From positions 3,100,001-3,164,000 of the forward strand of contig CP119308.1 of NCBI GenBank assembly GCA_029203165.1: a DNA stretch of 64,000 nt, given 5' to 3'. Of the stretch, positions 24,838 through 34,410 are shown piece by piece; position 1 is the first letter of the stretch; the number at the start of each line of letters is the position of its first letter. The position numbers were made by a program, and so were the translations under genes. The stretch is from Candidatus Microbacterium colombiense (GTDB taxonomy: Bacteria > Actinomycetota > Actinomycetes > Actinomycetales > Microbacteriaceae). The notes beneath the pieces are model-generated. The model was not told where the DNA came from, searched no databases, and worked only from the letters and a program-made list of their open reading frames with translations.

Positions 24838-26661
24838 GTGAGCGCTGAAGTGCAGCAGTTCCAGGTGGATCTGCGAGGAGTCGTCGATCTGCTCAGCAGA
24901 CACATCTACTCCAGCCCTCGGGTGTACCTCCGCGAACTCCTGCAGAACGCGCGGGACGCGATCACGGCGCGCCGCGAGGTGGACGGCGCCGGTGGACGCA
25001 TCCGGATCACCCCGTTGACCGCCGAGAACGGCGAGTTCGTCCTGCGGGACGACGGCGTGGGCCTCACGATGTCCGAGGTGGCGGATCTGCTGGCCACGGT
25101 CGGTCGCAGCTCCAAGCGCGACATCTTCGATCTGCCCCGCAACGACTACCTCGGTCAGTTCGGCATCGGTCTGCTGAGCTGCTTCATGGTGGCCGACACG
25201 ATCGTCATCCGTTCGCGCAGCGCGCGGGGCGGCGCATCGGTGGAGTGGACGGGCAGCGCCGACGGCACGTTCCAGGTCGTCGAGATCGACGAGGAGCTGC
25301 CGATCGGCACGAGCGTGCACCTGGTCCCCCGGTTCGACGCCGACGAGCTGCTGCGCCCCGCCGCCGTGCACGAGCTGGCCACGACCTTCGGCGAGTTCCT
25401 TCCGGTGCAGGTCACGATCGACGCACCAGGAACCGACATCTCGATCACGCGCGACGCCCCGTTCCTCGACGCCGCATCCGACGTCGAGGCCGCCGTGCGC
25501 TACGGCCGCGATCTGCTCGACGCCGGTCCGCTCGACGTGATCGAGCTCAGTGAACCCGCCACCGGCACGCGCGGTCTCGCCTATGTGCTCCCGTACGCCC
25601 CTCCGCCGGGCGCACGTCAGGCCACGCGCATGTACCTCGGACGGATGCTGCTGTCGGAGCGCGTCGACGATGTGCTGCCCGACTGGGCGTTCTTCGTGCG
25701 TGCGGTCGTGGATTCGACCGGCCTCGCCCCGACCGCCAGCCGCGAGTCGCTCGTGGAGGACGCGGCATTGGAACGGGTGCGCGAACAGCTCGGCGCCGGC
25801 ATCCGTCGATGGGTGCTCGAGCTGGGCCTGCGCGAACCTCACCGCCTGGCGCAGTTCGTCGCGATCCACGAGGTGGGCCTCAAGTCGCTCGTACGTCACG
25901 ATCCGGAGTTGGCGCAGTTCATCACGCGCTGGCTGACGCTGGAGACCACGCACGGCACGATGCGCATCGGCGACCTCGTGGAGCGGTATCCGCACGTGCG
26001 CTATGCGGCATCCGTCGACGAGTTCCGCCAGGTGGCCGGCATCTCCCCCTCCTCGGAGGTGCTGGTGAACGGCGGATACCTGTACGACGCCGACCTGGTG
26101 CGGATGCTGCCCGAGCTGCACTCGACCGTCACGATCGAGCAGGTCGACGTCACGGGCGAACTCGACCGCCTCGACCCGCCGCCGCTCGACGACCGCGATG
26201 CCGCCGTCGCACTCGAGGCCAGGGCGGGGGCGGTGCTGGCATCCGCAGACTGCTCGGTCGTGGTGCGCTCGATCGACCGCCCCGACCTGGCCGCCCTGTA
26301 CGTCGCCGATCCCGAAGTGCTGCGGGCGATCGACCGCACGCGCACGAAGGGGATCACCGGATCCCTCTGGGGCGGCGTGCTCGACAAGATCGATCAGACC
26401 CGCTCGCTGGGGCGTGACGATGACCTGCGCGCACGCCTCTGCCTGAACTGGAGCAACCGCGTCGTGCGGGCACTCGTGCGCGTGAGCGATGACGCCGTCT
26501 TCGCACGCACGGTGCAGCTGCTCTACATCCAGGCACTGCTCGCCGGCCACCATCCGCTCTCCGACGCCGACCGCGGTCTCATGACCACCGCGCTCAGCGA
26601 CCTCGTCTCCCTCTCCGCCGGCCTCGAAGGGGACTCGATCCCCTTCGACGAGGCCCGCTGA
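24838..26661 (+). CDS. HSP90-family ATPase (HtpG-like paralogue)
   Basis: A 607-residue GHKL ATPase. Bergerat-fold motifs are present: ELLQNARDA (E33, N37), DDGVGLT (71-77) and GQFGIGLLS (106-114). The middle domain carries RMYLGRMLLSERVDDVLPDW and SRESLVED, as in HtpG. It is somewhat shorter than E. coli HtpG (624). GTG at 24838 is chosen because AGGAGGG lies 7 bases upstream and a TAGGCT box (24801-24806) would start the message before it. The next gene, 35 bp downstream, encodes a large TPR-like protein, so the two probably act together. Client and role are unknown. Confidence 0.85.
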   Translation: MSAEVQQFQVDLRGVVDLLSRHIYSSPRVYLRELLQNARDAITARREVDGAGGRIRITPLTAENGEFVLRDDGVGLTMSEVADLLATVGRSSKRDIFDLPRNDYLGQFGIGLLSCFMVADTIVIRSRSARGGASVEWTGSADGTFQVVEIDEELPIGTSVHLVPRFDADELLRPAAVHELATTFGEFLPVQVTIDAPGTDISITRDAPFLDAASDVEAAVRYGRDLLDAGPLDVIELSEPATGTRGLAYVLPYAPPPGARQATRMYLGRMLLSERVDDVLPDWAFFVRAVVDSTGLAPTASRESLVEDAALERVREQLGAGIRRWVLELGLREPHRLAQFVAIHEVGLKSLVRHDPELAQFITRWLTLETTHGTMRIGDLVERYPHVRYAASVDEFRQVAGISPSSEVLVNGGYLYDADLVRMLPELHSTVTIEQVDVTGELDRLDPPPLDDRDAAVALEARAGAVLASADCSVVVRSIDRPDLAALYVADPEVLRAIDRTRTKGITGSLWGGVLDKIDQTRSLGRDDDLRARLCLNWSNRVVRALVRVSDDAVFARTVQLLYIQALLAGHHPLSDADRGLMTTALSDLVSLSAGLEGDSIPFDEAR

Positions 26662-26696
26662 GCTTCACGTCTCGACCCATCGAAGGGGCATCGTCC

Positions 26697-29495
26697 ATGG
26701 CACGTCCGAAGAAGCGCTTCCAGCAACTGATCGAAGAGATCGACCGCACGCCGTGGGGGCCCGCCGAGCAGGCACTCGTGAGCGAGGCCGTCGCCCTGGC
26801 ACAGGAGATCGGTGATGAGCGGCTCGAGTACGACGCACGCATGCGGCAGACGGCATCCGCGAACATGAACGGCGCGACCGACGTGATGCTGAACTCGTTC
26901 GCGTGGTGCCTCGCACATCACGACGCCGATCCGCAGCGGTTCCCCAGCGACCTCGACAACGGGGGCGCCGACCTGATGTGGCAGTTCAAGTGGATGGCGT
27001 CGTCATTGCGCTCCTCCCCCGCCTTCTCGCAGGAACAGATCGTGGCGGTGCTCGACGACATGGAGTCGCACTACCGTGCGGCAGGACTCGGCATGAGCGG
27101 TGTGCTGACCGCGCGCTTCGAGGACGCCTGGGACGCCGGGCGGATGGCGGATGCCGAGGCGCTGCGCGTACAGCTCGAGGCCACGCCCCGCGATGAGCAC
27201 AGCCACTGCGATGCCTGCGGACGCAGCCAGTTCGCCGGGTTCTTCGCCGAGACCGAGCGCGATGACGACGCGATCCGCCTGGTCGAGGAGATGATCGAAG
27301 GCGGCTTCTCCTGCGGCGAGGAGCCGGAGCATGCGCTCTCCCGCGTCCTGGTCCCGTATCTGCGCGCCGGGCGCGGAGACGAGGCGAAGACCGCCCATCT
27401 GCGCAGCTACCGTCTCGCGAAGGACAACCCCGACAACCTGCGCATCGTCGCGAACAACGTCATCTTCACGGCCCTGACCGGCAACGAGGCTCGGGCGCTC
27501 GCGCTGATCGAGCGCCACATCTCGTGGCTCGCCCACGACGGACTCAACGTCGACGCCCACTTCGCGGCGCTCTCGGCCTTCGCCTTCGCCCTCGATCGCG
27601 TCGCTGCGGCCGGGCACGGCGGCACCCCCGTGCGCGGGGCCGACTCCCCCGCCCTCGAGCAGTTCTTCGGCCCGCACGACGGCGCCTGGTCGGCGGAGGA
27701 GCTGGCCGCGAGCGCCTGGAGCGCCGCCGAGCGCATCGGCGGCGAGTTCGATCAGCGCGACGGCACCGACGGCCACGCCCAGAACCTGGCACGCCTGCGA
27801 GCCCTCGCCGCGGAGCACTACGACGTGCCGATCCGCTCCGACGTGTTCGCGGTGCCACCGCAGGCCGTGACCCCGCTCGATGCCGACGCCTGGTTCGACC
27901 GTGCGATGGATCTCGCCCAGTTCGGCGCCGAGCACGAGACGCTCGACGCCCTCCCCCGTGCGCTGGCGGTGACGGATCCCGCCAAGCGTGCGCAGCTGCT
28001 GTCGATGCGCCTGGGAATCCTCGTGGCGCTCGACCGTGCCGACGAGGCGCTGGAGCTGCTGCCCGAGCGCGTCGCCGCGCTGCGCGACGCGGGCAAGATC
28101 GAGCAGGCCGCGCTCGAGGAAAGTCTGGGACTCGCCACGTTCGGCGTGAACACGCCCGAGACCACCGCAGATCTGGAGGATGCCCTCGCCGCATCGGAGT
28201 CGCTTCCCGCCTGGTCGCGCGGCGACCTGGCGATCAGCCGCGCCTCGCTGCACCTGCAGTCGGACGAGCCGGATGCCGCGCTCGACATGGCCGAGCTGGC
28301 CGCCCGCGCCTTCGCCGAGGCGGAGGACACGCGCCTGTCGAACACCACGACCCTGATCGCGATCGCCGCCGTGCTGCACAAGGGCGACATCGAGGCGGCG
28401 TCGTCGCTGCTCGATCGCTTCCTCGCACAGGACGACCTCAGCGCCGGGCACCGCGCACAGGCCCACCAGACCCGGGCACGGGTGCGCGGCGGGTCCAACG
28501 CCTTCATCGAGGGCGCGACCGATGCCGACGAGGCATGCAGGATCCTCGCCGGTCTCGGTGCCACGAAGGCGCTGGCCTCGACGCATCTGCTCGCCGGAGC
28601 CCTCTGGGAGGACGCCGGCGATGCCGAGAAGGCCGTCGCCCGCTACCGCGTGACCGCACGCCTGGTGGCCCAGGAAGGCGGCGACATCGCGGGGGCGAAC
28701 TTCCGCCTGGGTCGCGCGATGCTCGCGGTCGGCGACGCCGAAGAGGCCGCCGAGTTGTTCAGTTCGGTGCTCGAGCAGGAGGAGCAGGCCGATGTGCCCG
28801 CCGGGTCGCGCGCCATGACGGCATCCATGCTCGCGCGCGCCTTGAGCGGCTCGGGTGAGTTCGGCCAGGCCGTGGGGGCGTTCGGATACGCCGCGCAACT
28901 GTACGGCGAAGCCGTGGAGCCCGCCGACCAGGCGATGGCGATGACCGAGCAGGCGAAGATCCTCGCCCGGTTCGACGAGAACGACGACGCGCTGCAGCTG
29001 CTGGAGTCGGCCGCCGACATCGTGCGCACGGCGCCGGATGCCGTGGGCGCCCGCGTCGAGGTGCTGCACAACCTCGGTCAGGTGTACGGCGGACGCCAGG
29101 ATGAGCGCGCGTTCGCGCTGTTCGACGAGGTCGTCGCCCTCGCGACGGAGCACGAGGCGCACTGGCTGCTCGCCGACGTCACCGACTCACGCGGTCGGGC
29201 GCTGGCCGAGATCGGCCGTATCGACGATGCGGTCGCCGCGGCGCTCACCGCAGCCGACGCCTTCGCCGAGATCGGCGACACGGGTGCGGCCGGCGGATCC
29301 GAGCTGTTCGCGGCGCGCGTGCTCGTCGGCAACGACCGTGCCGCCGACGCCGTGGCCGTGTACCGCAGCGCGCTCGAGCACGGAGCCGAGCACCCGCCGC
29401 TGCAGCAGGTCGCCGCACTCGAGCTCGGAGACGCGCTCGAGGCCCTCGGTCGCCACGGCGAGGCCGCCGAGGTGCGCGCGCTCATCGAGAGCTGA
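26697..29495 (+). CDS. Large TPR-like repeat protein linked to the HSP90-like ATPase
   Basis: A 932-residue, Ala/Glu-rich, mostly helical protein. The C-terminal half (from about 480) shows repeated TPR-like helix pairs such as ALWEDAGDAEKAVARYRVTA, ARALSGSGEFGQAVGAFGYA and ALGRHGEAAEVRALI. The N-terminal half is less regular and has a Cys/His patch HSHCDACGRSQ (about 172-182) that could bind metal. No catalytic domain is recognised. It follows the HSP90-like gene by 35 bp on the same strand. In eukaryotes TPR proteins are classical Hsp90 cochaperones, so a cochaperone or client role is inferred. Confidence 0.75.
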   Translation: MARPKKRFQQLIEEIDRTPWGPAEQALVSEAVALAQEIGDERLEYDARMRQTASANMNGATDVMLNSFAWCLAHHDADPQRFPSDLDNGGADLMWQFKWMASSLRSSPAFSQEQIVAVLDDMESHYRAAGLGMSGVLTARFEDAWDAGRMADAEALRVQLEATPRDEHSHCDACGRSQFAGFFAETERDDDAIRLVEEMIEGGFSCGEEPEHALSRVLVPYLRAGRGDEAKTAHLRSYRLAKDNPDNLRIVANNVIFTALTGNEARALALIERHISWLAHDGLNVDAHFAALSAFAFALDRVAAAGHGGTPVRGADSPALEQFFGPHDGAWSAEELAASAWSAAERIGGEFDQRDGTDGHAQNLARLRALAAEHYDVPIRSDVFAVPPQAVTPLDADAWFDRAMDLAQFGAEHETLDALPRALAVTDPAKRAQLLSMRLGILVALDRADEALELLPERVAALRDAGKIEQAALEESLGLATFGVNTPETTADLEDALAASESLPAWSRGDLAISRASLHLQSDEPDAALDMAELAARAFAEAEDTRLSNTTTLIAIAAVLHKGDIEAASSLLDRFLAQDDLSAGHRAQAHQTRARVRGGSNAFIEGATDADEACRILAGLGATKALASTHLLAGALWEDAGDAEKAVARYRVTARLVAQEGGDIAGANFRLGRAMLAVGDAEEAAELFSSVLEQEEQADVPAGSRAMTASMLARALSGSGEFGQAVGAFGYAAQLYGEAVEPADQAMAMTEQAKILARFDENDDALQLLESAADIVRTAPDAVGARVEVLHNLGQVYGGRQDERAFALFDEVVALATEHEAHWLLADVTDSRGRALAEIGRIDDAVAAALTAADAFAEIGDTGAAGGSELFAARVLVGNDRAADAVAVYRSALEHGAEHPPLQQVAALELGDALEALGRHGEAAEVRALIES

Positions 29496-29514
29496 GCGCG
29501 CGCCCCTTCGTGCC

Positions 29515-29589
29515 CTCGGGCGGAGAATCGCGCCGCGGGCGGAGGACTGCGGCGGAAGCATCCGCCCGAGAACGAGTTCTCCTCCCGAG
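29515..29589. repeat. Four-arm intergenic repeat element, family III
   Basis: Direct CGGGCGGA units start at 29517 and 29536 (19 nt apart). Inverted units TCCGCCCG and TCCTCCCG start at 29561 and 29580 (19 nt apart), with 25 nt between. The outer arms 29515-29527 and 29577-29589 pair at 12 of 13 positions. It lies between the convergent ends of the TPR gene and poxB. Its sequence is unrelated to families I and II but the geometry is the same. Confidence 0.75.
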
Positions 29590-29607
29590 CGGGCGCAGAG
29601 GCTGCGG

Positions 29608-31332
29608 TCAGAACAGCTGGCGCCAGTTCGCGCGCGCGAGGTCGAGCAGCTCGTCGCCGCGGCCCGACATCACGGTGCGGATGGCGTAGAGCGCGAAGCC
29701 CTTCACCTGCGCGGCCTCGATCGCGGGCGGCATCGACAGCTCCTGCCGCTCGGTCACGACGTCGAGCAGCGCGGGTCCGTCATGGGACAGCACCTCGCGC
29801 ACGGCATCCGGAAGGTCCTCGCTGCGCTCCACGCGGCGCGCGAAGATGCCCATGGCCTCGGCGATCGCGGCGAAGCTCGGGTTCTTCAGCTCGGTGCCAT
29901 AGGTGACGAATCCCGCGGCCTTCATCTCCAGCTCGACGAAGTTCAGCGAGGAGTTGTTGACCACGATCGTCTTCACCGGCAGATGGTTCTGGGTCAGGGT
30001 GATGAGCTCCCCGAGCATCATCGCCAGTCCGCCGTCACCGGCCAGGGCGACCACCTGGCGATCCGGATGCGCGACCTGCGCACCGATGCCGTGCAGCAGC
30101 GCGTTCGCCATCGAGCCGTGGGTGAAGGAGCCGATGAGCCTGCGGTTCTCGGTCATGGTGAGGTAGCGGGCCGCCCAGACGGTGGGGGAACCCACATCGG
30201 CAGTGAAGATCGCGTCATCCGCGGCCTGCTCGTTCAGCAGGCGCGCGAGGTACTGCGGATGGATGGGGCGTCCGGCCTTGGTCGGCACCGCGAGGTCGTC
30301 GAGCTTGGCGCGAGTCTTCCGATAGTGCGCCACCGCATCGTCGAGGTGCCCCCGGTCGCTCTTCTCGGCGATCCGCGGCAGCAGCGCCTCGGCGGTCGCG
30401 CGCACGTCGCCCACCAGACCCAGGTCGAGCGGATGCCGCTTGCCCAGCTGCGAGCCGCGGATGTCGACCTGGATGGTCGTCGCTTTGTCCGGGTAGAACT
30501 GCTCGTACGGGAAATCGCTGCCGAGCACCAGCAGCGCATCAGCCGCCTCCATCGCCCGATACCCCGAGGCGAATCCCAGCAGCCCCGTCATGCCGACATC
30601 GAAGGGGTTGTCATACTCGATGAACTCCTTGCCGCGGAGCGCGTGCACGATGGGGGCTCCGAGCCGATCGGCCAGCGCGATCACCTCGTCATGCGCGCCC
30701 TCCACGCCGGCGCCGGCGAGGATCGTGACCTTCTTCGCGGCGTTCAGCAGGGTCGCCGCCCGCTCGAGCTCCGGCCCGCTGGGCACGACGACGGGCTTCG
30801 CGCGCTCGATCACGACGGCGCGATCGTCGGCGATCTCGGCCAGAGCGACGTCGCCGGGAATCACGAGCACCGCGACCCCGCGCTGTTCGATGGCGGCACG
30901 CATCGCGATCTCGAGCAGCCGCGGCATCTGCTTCGGATCGGCCACGTACTCGACATAGACGCTGCACTCGCGGAACAGCTCCTGCGGATGCGTCTCCTGG
31001 AAATACCCGGTGCCGATCTCCGTCGTCGGGATGTGCGCGGCGATGGCGAGCACGGGTACGCGCGAGCGGTTCGCGTCGTAGAGGCCGTTGATCAGGTGCA
31101 GGTTGCCCGGCCCGCACGATCCTGCGACGACGGCGAGTGTGCCGGTGGTGGCGGCATCCGCAGCGGCGGCGAAGGCCGCGGCCTCTTCATGCCGCACGTG
31201 GACCCATCGGATCGAGCCGTCCTTGCGGAGCGCGTCCGTGAACCCGTTGAGCGAATCGCCGGGAAGTCCGTAGACCCGGTCGATCCCGTTGGCGTGGAGT
31301 GTCTTGACGATGTTCTCAGCGACATTGGCCAT
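29608..31332 (-). CDS. poxB: Pyruvate dehydrogenase (quinone) / pyruvate oxidase
   Basis: A 574-residue thiamine-diphosphate enzyme of PoxB length. The ThDP motif runs from GDGGLAMMLGE to IVVNN, the catalytic glutamate region is HVRHEEAAAFAA, and the FAD-binding middle domain is LLVLGSDFPYEQFYP. PoxB oxidises pyruvate to acetate and CO2, passing electrons to the quinone pool at the membrane. TAGGGT (31339-31344) six bases before the ATG suggests a leaderless message. Acetate formed could feed the glyoxylate shunt genes at 49844-52857. Confidence 0.92.
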   Translation of the reverse strand: MANVAENIVKTLHANGIDRVYGLPGDSLNGFTDALRKDGSIRWVHVRHEEAAAFAAAADAATTGTLAVVAGSCGPGNLHLINGLYDANRSRVPVLAIAAHIPTTEIGTGYFQETHPQELFRECSVYVEYVADPKQMPRLLEIAMRAAIEQRGVAVLVIPGDVALAEIADDRAVVIERAKPVVVPSGPELERAATLLNAAKKVTILAGAGVEGAHDEVIALADRLGAPIVHALRGKEFIEYDNPFDVGMTGLLGFASGYRAMEAADALLVLGSDFPYEQFYPDKATTIQVDIRGSQLGKRHPLDLGLVGDVRATAEALLPRIAEKSDRGHLDDAVAHYRKTRAKLDDLAVPTKAGRPIHPQYLARLLNEQAADDAIFTADVGSPTVWAARYLTMTENRRLIGSFTHGSMANALLHGIGAQVAHPDRQVVALAGDGGLAMMLGELITLTQNHLPVKTIVVNNSSLNFVELEMKAAGFVTYGTELKNPSFAAIAEAMGIFARRVERSEDLPDAVREVLSHDGPALLDVVTERQELSMPPAIEAAQVKGFALYAIRTVMSGRGDELLDLARANWRQLF

Positions 31333-31367
31333 GCTTCGACCCTACGCCCGGTGCGGTTGCGGGGCTC

Positions 31368-31429
31368 CGGAGTTCTGCCGAATCCCGCATGCTACGGGGG
31401 GATCTCGTCCGAGATACGGCAGATCTCCG
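31368..31429. promoter_or_regulatory. Imperfect inverted repeat upstream of poxB
   Basis: CGGAGTTCTGCCG (31368-31380) and CGGCAGATCTCCG (31417-31429) are complementary at 12 of 13 positions across a 36-nt spacer. The pair lies 24-85 bases upstream of the inferred poxB promoter and may be a regulator site. The rest of this gap holds only the terminator at 31465. Confidence 0.4.
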
Positions 31430-31464
31430 AGGAAATGCACCGCACCGCAGGCGGCGAGCACACA

Positions 31465-31498
31465 GAAGGGGCGGATGCTGTGCCGCATCCGCCCCTTC
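31465..31498 (-). terminator. Hairpin terminator after the aldehyde dehydrogenase operon
   Basis: A 14-bp perfect stem (31465-31478 with 31485-31498) with a 6-nt loop lies directly past the stop of the last gene of the putrescine/GABA operon. Confidence 0.75.
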
Positions 31499-31509
31499 GA
31501 TGAGACCGA

Positions 31510-32880
31510 TCAGCCGATGCGGATGAGCTTCCGGTTCACGAACTCGTCGGCGGCGAGGTGCCCCAGCTCGCGCGAGGTGCCGCTGCGCTTCACTCCGCCG
31601 AACGGCAGCTCGGGGCTGTCGGCCAGCACGAGGTTGACGTAGACCATGCCCGCCTCGATCTTGTCGGCGACGCGCTCGGCCTGCTCGGCATCCGTGGTGA
31701 AGACGTACGAACCGAGCCCGAAGGAGGTGTCGTTCGCCAGCGTGACCGCCGCATCCTCGTCCGCGACGCGGTACACGACCGCCGCGGGGCCGAAGAGCTC
31801 TTCGCGGTACACGTTCATCTCGGGCGTCACATCGGCGAGCACGGTCGGTGCGAAGAATGCGCCGTCGCGGGTGCCGCCGGTCAGCAGCGTCGCACCCTGC
31901 TCGACGGCCTGGTCGACCTGCTTCTGCAGGTTCTCGGCCGCGGTCTCGGAGGCCACGGGTCCCAGAACCGTGTCGTCGAGCGTGGGGTCGCTCGCATCGA
32001 CGGATGCCATCGCCGCGGTGAACTTCTCCACGAACGCGTCGTAGAGACCGTCGACGATGATGAACCGCTTGGCGCCGTTGCAGGCCTGACCGTTGTTGTC
32101 GAGGCGCGCGTCGACACCCGCCTGCACCGTCGCGTCGAGGTCGTCGGTCGAGAGCACGATGAACGGGTCGGACCCGCCGAGCTCCAGCGCGACCTTCTTC
32201 AGGTTGCGTCCGGCGATCTCGGCGACGGCAGCCCCCGCACGCTCGGAGCCCGTGAGCGACACGCCCTGCACGCGCGGATCGGCGATCATGGTCGCGATCT
32301 GCTCGTTGGTCGCCAGCACGCTCTGGTAGGCGCCCTTCGGGAACCCGGCGTCATGGTAGATCGCCTCGAGCGCGGCCGACGACTCGGGGCACTGCGGAGC
32401 CGGCTTGAGCAGGATCGTGTTTCCGACGATCAGGTTCGGTGCCGCGAAGCGCACGATCTGGTACGCCGGGAAGTTCCACGGCATGATGCCGACGAGCGGG
32501 CCCAGCGACGAACGGCGGATGATCGCCGATCCGTCTCCGAGGATCGCGATCGGCTGGTCGGCCATGATGGACTCCGCCTGATCGGCGTAGTACTCGGCGA
32601 TGTCGGCGGCGAAGTCGACCTCTCCGAGCGCGGCCTCGCGGGGCTTGCCCATCTCGCGCACGAACACGTCGGCGAGGGCCTCACGACGCTCGCGGTGCAG
32701 CTCGGCGGCACGGCGCAGGAGCGCGGCGCGCTCCGCGACCGTCGACGAACGCGACCAGTCACGGTGCGCGGCATCCGCGGCGGCGACGGCCTCCTCGATC
32801 TGCGCATCCGTGAAGGTGTCGAAGGACGCCAGCGTCTCTCCGGTGGCGGGGTTGATGACGGCGTAGTCGGTCATATTCAC
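31510..32880 (-). CDS. Aldehyde dehydrogenase, Sad/GabD1-like (succinate-semialdehyde or aminobutyraldehyde)
   Basis: A 456-residue NAD(P)-dependent aldehyde dehydrogenase. The general base is E233 in ALELGGSDPF and the nucleophile is C267 in GQACNGAKRF. Cofactor-fold motifs are MPWNFPAYQ and LTGSERAG. The short length and DPFIVL layout match YneI/Sad and mycobacterial GabD1 rather than GabD. It is the last gene of the putrescine operon, 20 bp after gabD. With a second succinate-semialdehyde enzyme next to it, it may instead oxidise 4-aminobutanal to GABA, the step otherwise missing here. Confidence 0.85.
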   Translation of the reverse strand: MNMTDYAVINPATGETLASFDTFTDAQIEEAVAAADAAHRDWSRSSTVAERAALLRRAAELHRERREALADVFVREMGKPREAALGEVDFAADIAEYYADQAESIMADQPIAILGDGSAIIRRSSLGPLVGIMPWNFPAYQIVRFAAPNLIVGNTILLKPAPQCPESSAALEAIYHDAGFPKGAYQSVLATNEQIATMIADPRVQGVSLTGSERAGAAVAEIAGRNLKKVALELGGSDPFIVLSTDDLDATVQAGVDARLDNNGQACNGAKRFIIVDGLYDAFVEKFTAAMASVDASDPTLDDTVLGPVASETAAENLQKQVDQAVEQGATLLTGGTRDGAFFAPTVLADVTPEMNVYREELFGPAAVVYRVADEDAAVTLANDTSFGLGSYVFTTDAEQAERVADKIEAGMVYVNLVLADSPELPFGGVKRSGTSRELGHLAADEFVNRKLIRIG

Positions 32881-32900
32881 TCCTCGTCTGGGCCGACCGG

Positions 32901-34376
32901 TCAGGCGACCGGGATCAGCGTGTACTTGGTGGACAGGTACTCGTGGATGCCCTCGAACCCGCCCTCGCGGCCGACGCCCGACTGCTTGACGCCACCGAAC
33001 GGGGCGGCGGCGTTCGACACCACGCCCACGTTGAGACCCATCATGCCGGTCTCGAGCGCGTCGATCATCCGCTGCCCGCGCTGCAGGCTCTCGGTGAACA
33101 CGTACGACACCAGGCCGTACTCGGTGTCGTTGGCGAGGCGAACGGCTTCCTCCTCGGTCTCGAAGGTCGCGATCGCGAGCACCGGTCCGAAGATCTCCTC
33201 GCGCAGGATCGCGCTGCCGGCGACCACGTCGGTGAGAACGGTCGGCTCGTAGAAGCTGCCGACGCCGTCGAGCGCCTTGCCGCCTGCCAGCAGCGTGGCG
33301 CCACGACCCACGGCCTCGTCGACGAGCTCGCCGGCCTTGGCCACCGCGTCGTCGTCGATCAGCGGTCCGATCGCGACGCCGTCCTCGGTGCCGCGGCCGA
33401 TCTTCATGGCCTCGACGCGCTCGGTGATGCGCTTGGCGAACTCACCCGCGACGTCCTTGTGCACGATGAAGCGGTTGGCCGCCGTGCACGCCTGACCGAT
33501 ATTGCGGAACTTCGCGGCCAGTGCGCCCTCCACGGCCTTGTCGAGGTCGGCGTCATCGAACACCACGAACGGCGCGTTGCCACCGAGCTCCATCGACACC
33601 CGCAGCACGCCCTCCGCCGCCTGTGCGATGAGCTTGCGCCCGACCTCGGTCGAGCCCGTGAAGGAGAGCTTGCGCAGACGCGGGTCGGCGATGATCGGGG
33701 CCGACAGGGCACCGGAGCGCGAGGTCTGCACGACGTTCACGACACCTTCGGGCAGACCCGCCTGCTCGAGCAGCGACACGAAGAACATCGTCGTGAGCGG
33801 CGTGAGTGCCGGGGGCTTGATCACGACCGTGCAGCCGGCCGCCAGCGCGGGCGCGATCTTGCGCGTCGCCATCGCGAACGGGAAGTTCCACGGCGTCACG
33901 AAGAACGACGGGCCCACCGGACGCTGCGAGACGACCATGTGGCCGGTGCCTTCGGGGTTGAGCCCGTAGCGACCGTTGATGCGCACGGCCTCCTCGCTGA
34001 ACCAGCGCAGGAACTCCCCGCCGTAGCCGACCTCGCCCCGCGCCTCGGCGAGCGGCTTGCCCATCTCGAGCGTCATGAGCAGCGCGAGATCCTCCTTGCG
34101 CTCCTGCACGAGATCGAACGCGCGGCGGAGGATGTCGCTGCGTCGGCGCGGTGCGGTGGCCGCCCACGAATCCTGAGCGGCGACGGCCGCGTCGAGCGCA
34201 CGGATGCCGTCGGCCGGCGTCGCGTCGGCGATCGTGCGGATGACCGCCCCGGTCGCCGGGTCCTTCACGTCGAAGGTGGCCCCGGTCTCGCCGTCCGTCC
34301 ACTGGCCGCCGATGAAGAGGCCGGTGGGGATGCTGTCGAGAAGCGTCTGCTCGGCCGGTGCGATCTGAGTGCTCAT
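32901..34376 (-). CDS. gabD: Succinate-semialdehyde dehydrogenase
   Basis: A 491-residue aldehyde dehydrogenase with E263 (SMELGGNAPF) and C297 (GQACTAANRF). The C-terminus GGFEGIHEYLSTKYTLI is typical of GabD. It oxidises succinate semialdehyde from GabT to succinate for the TCA cycle. It is co-directional with puo, the stress protein and the permease upstream, and with the second dehydrogenase downstream, so it belongs to one putrescine/GABA operon. Confidence 0.9.
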   Translation of the reverse strand: MSTQIAPAEQTLLDSIPTGLFIGGQWTDGETGATFDVKDPATGAVIRTIADATPADGIRALDAAVAAQDSWAATAPRRRSDILRRAFDLVQERKEDLALLMTLEMGKPLAEARGEVGYGGEFLRWFSEEAVRINGRYGLNPEGTGHMVVSQRPVGPSFFVTPWNFPFAMATRKIAPALAAGCTVVIKPPALTPLTTMFFVSLLEQAGLPEGVVNVVQTSRSGALSAPIIADPRLRKLSFTGSTEVGRKLIAQAAEGVLRVSMELGGNAPFVVFDDADLDKAVEGALAAKFRNIGQACTAANRFIVHKDVAGEFAKRITERVEAMKIGRGTEDGVAIGPLIDDDAVAKAGELVDEAVGRGATLLAGGKALDGVGSFYEPTVLTDVVAGSAILREEIFGPVLAIATFETEEEAVRLANDTEYGLVSYVFTESLQRGQRMIDALETGMMGLNVGVVSNAAAPFGGVKQSGVGREGGFEGIHEYLSTKYTLIPVA

Positions 34377-34410
34377 GGATTCTCTTTCTGTGGGGACTGG
34401 TGGCTGAGTG

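Noticed and set aside
27003..29162. 719-codon open frame antisense to the TPR-like gene
   Set aside because: Composition is that of an antisense shadow, and the sense strand shows helical repeats and correct codon-position GC bias.
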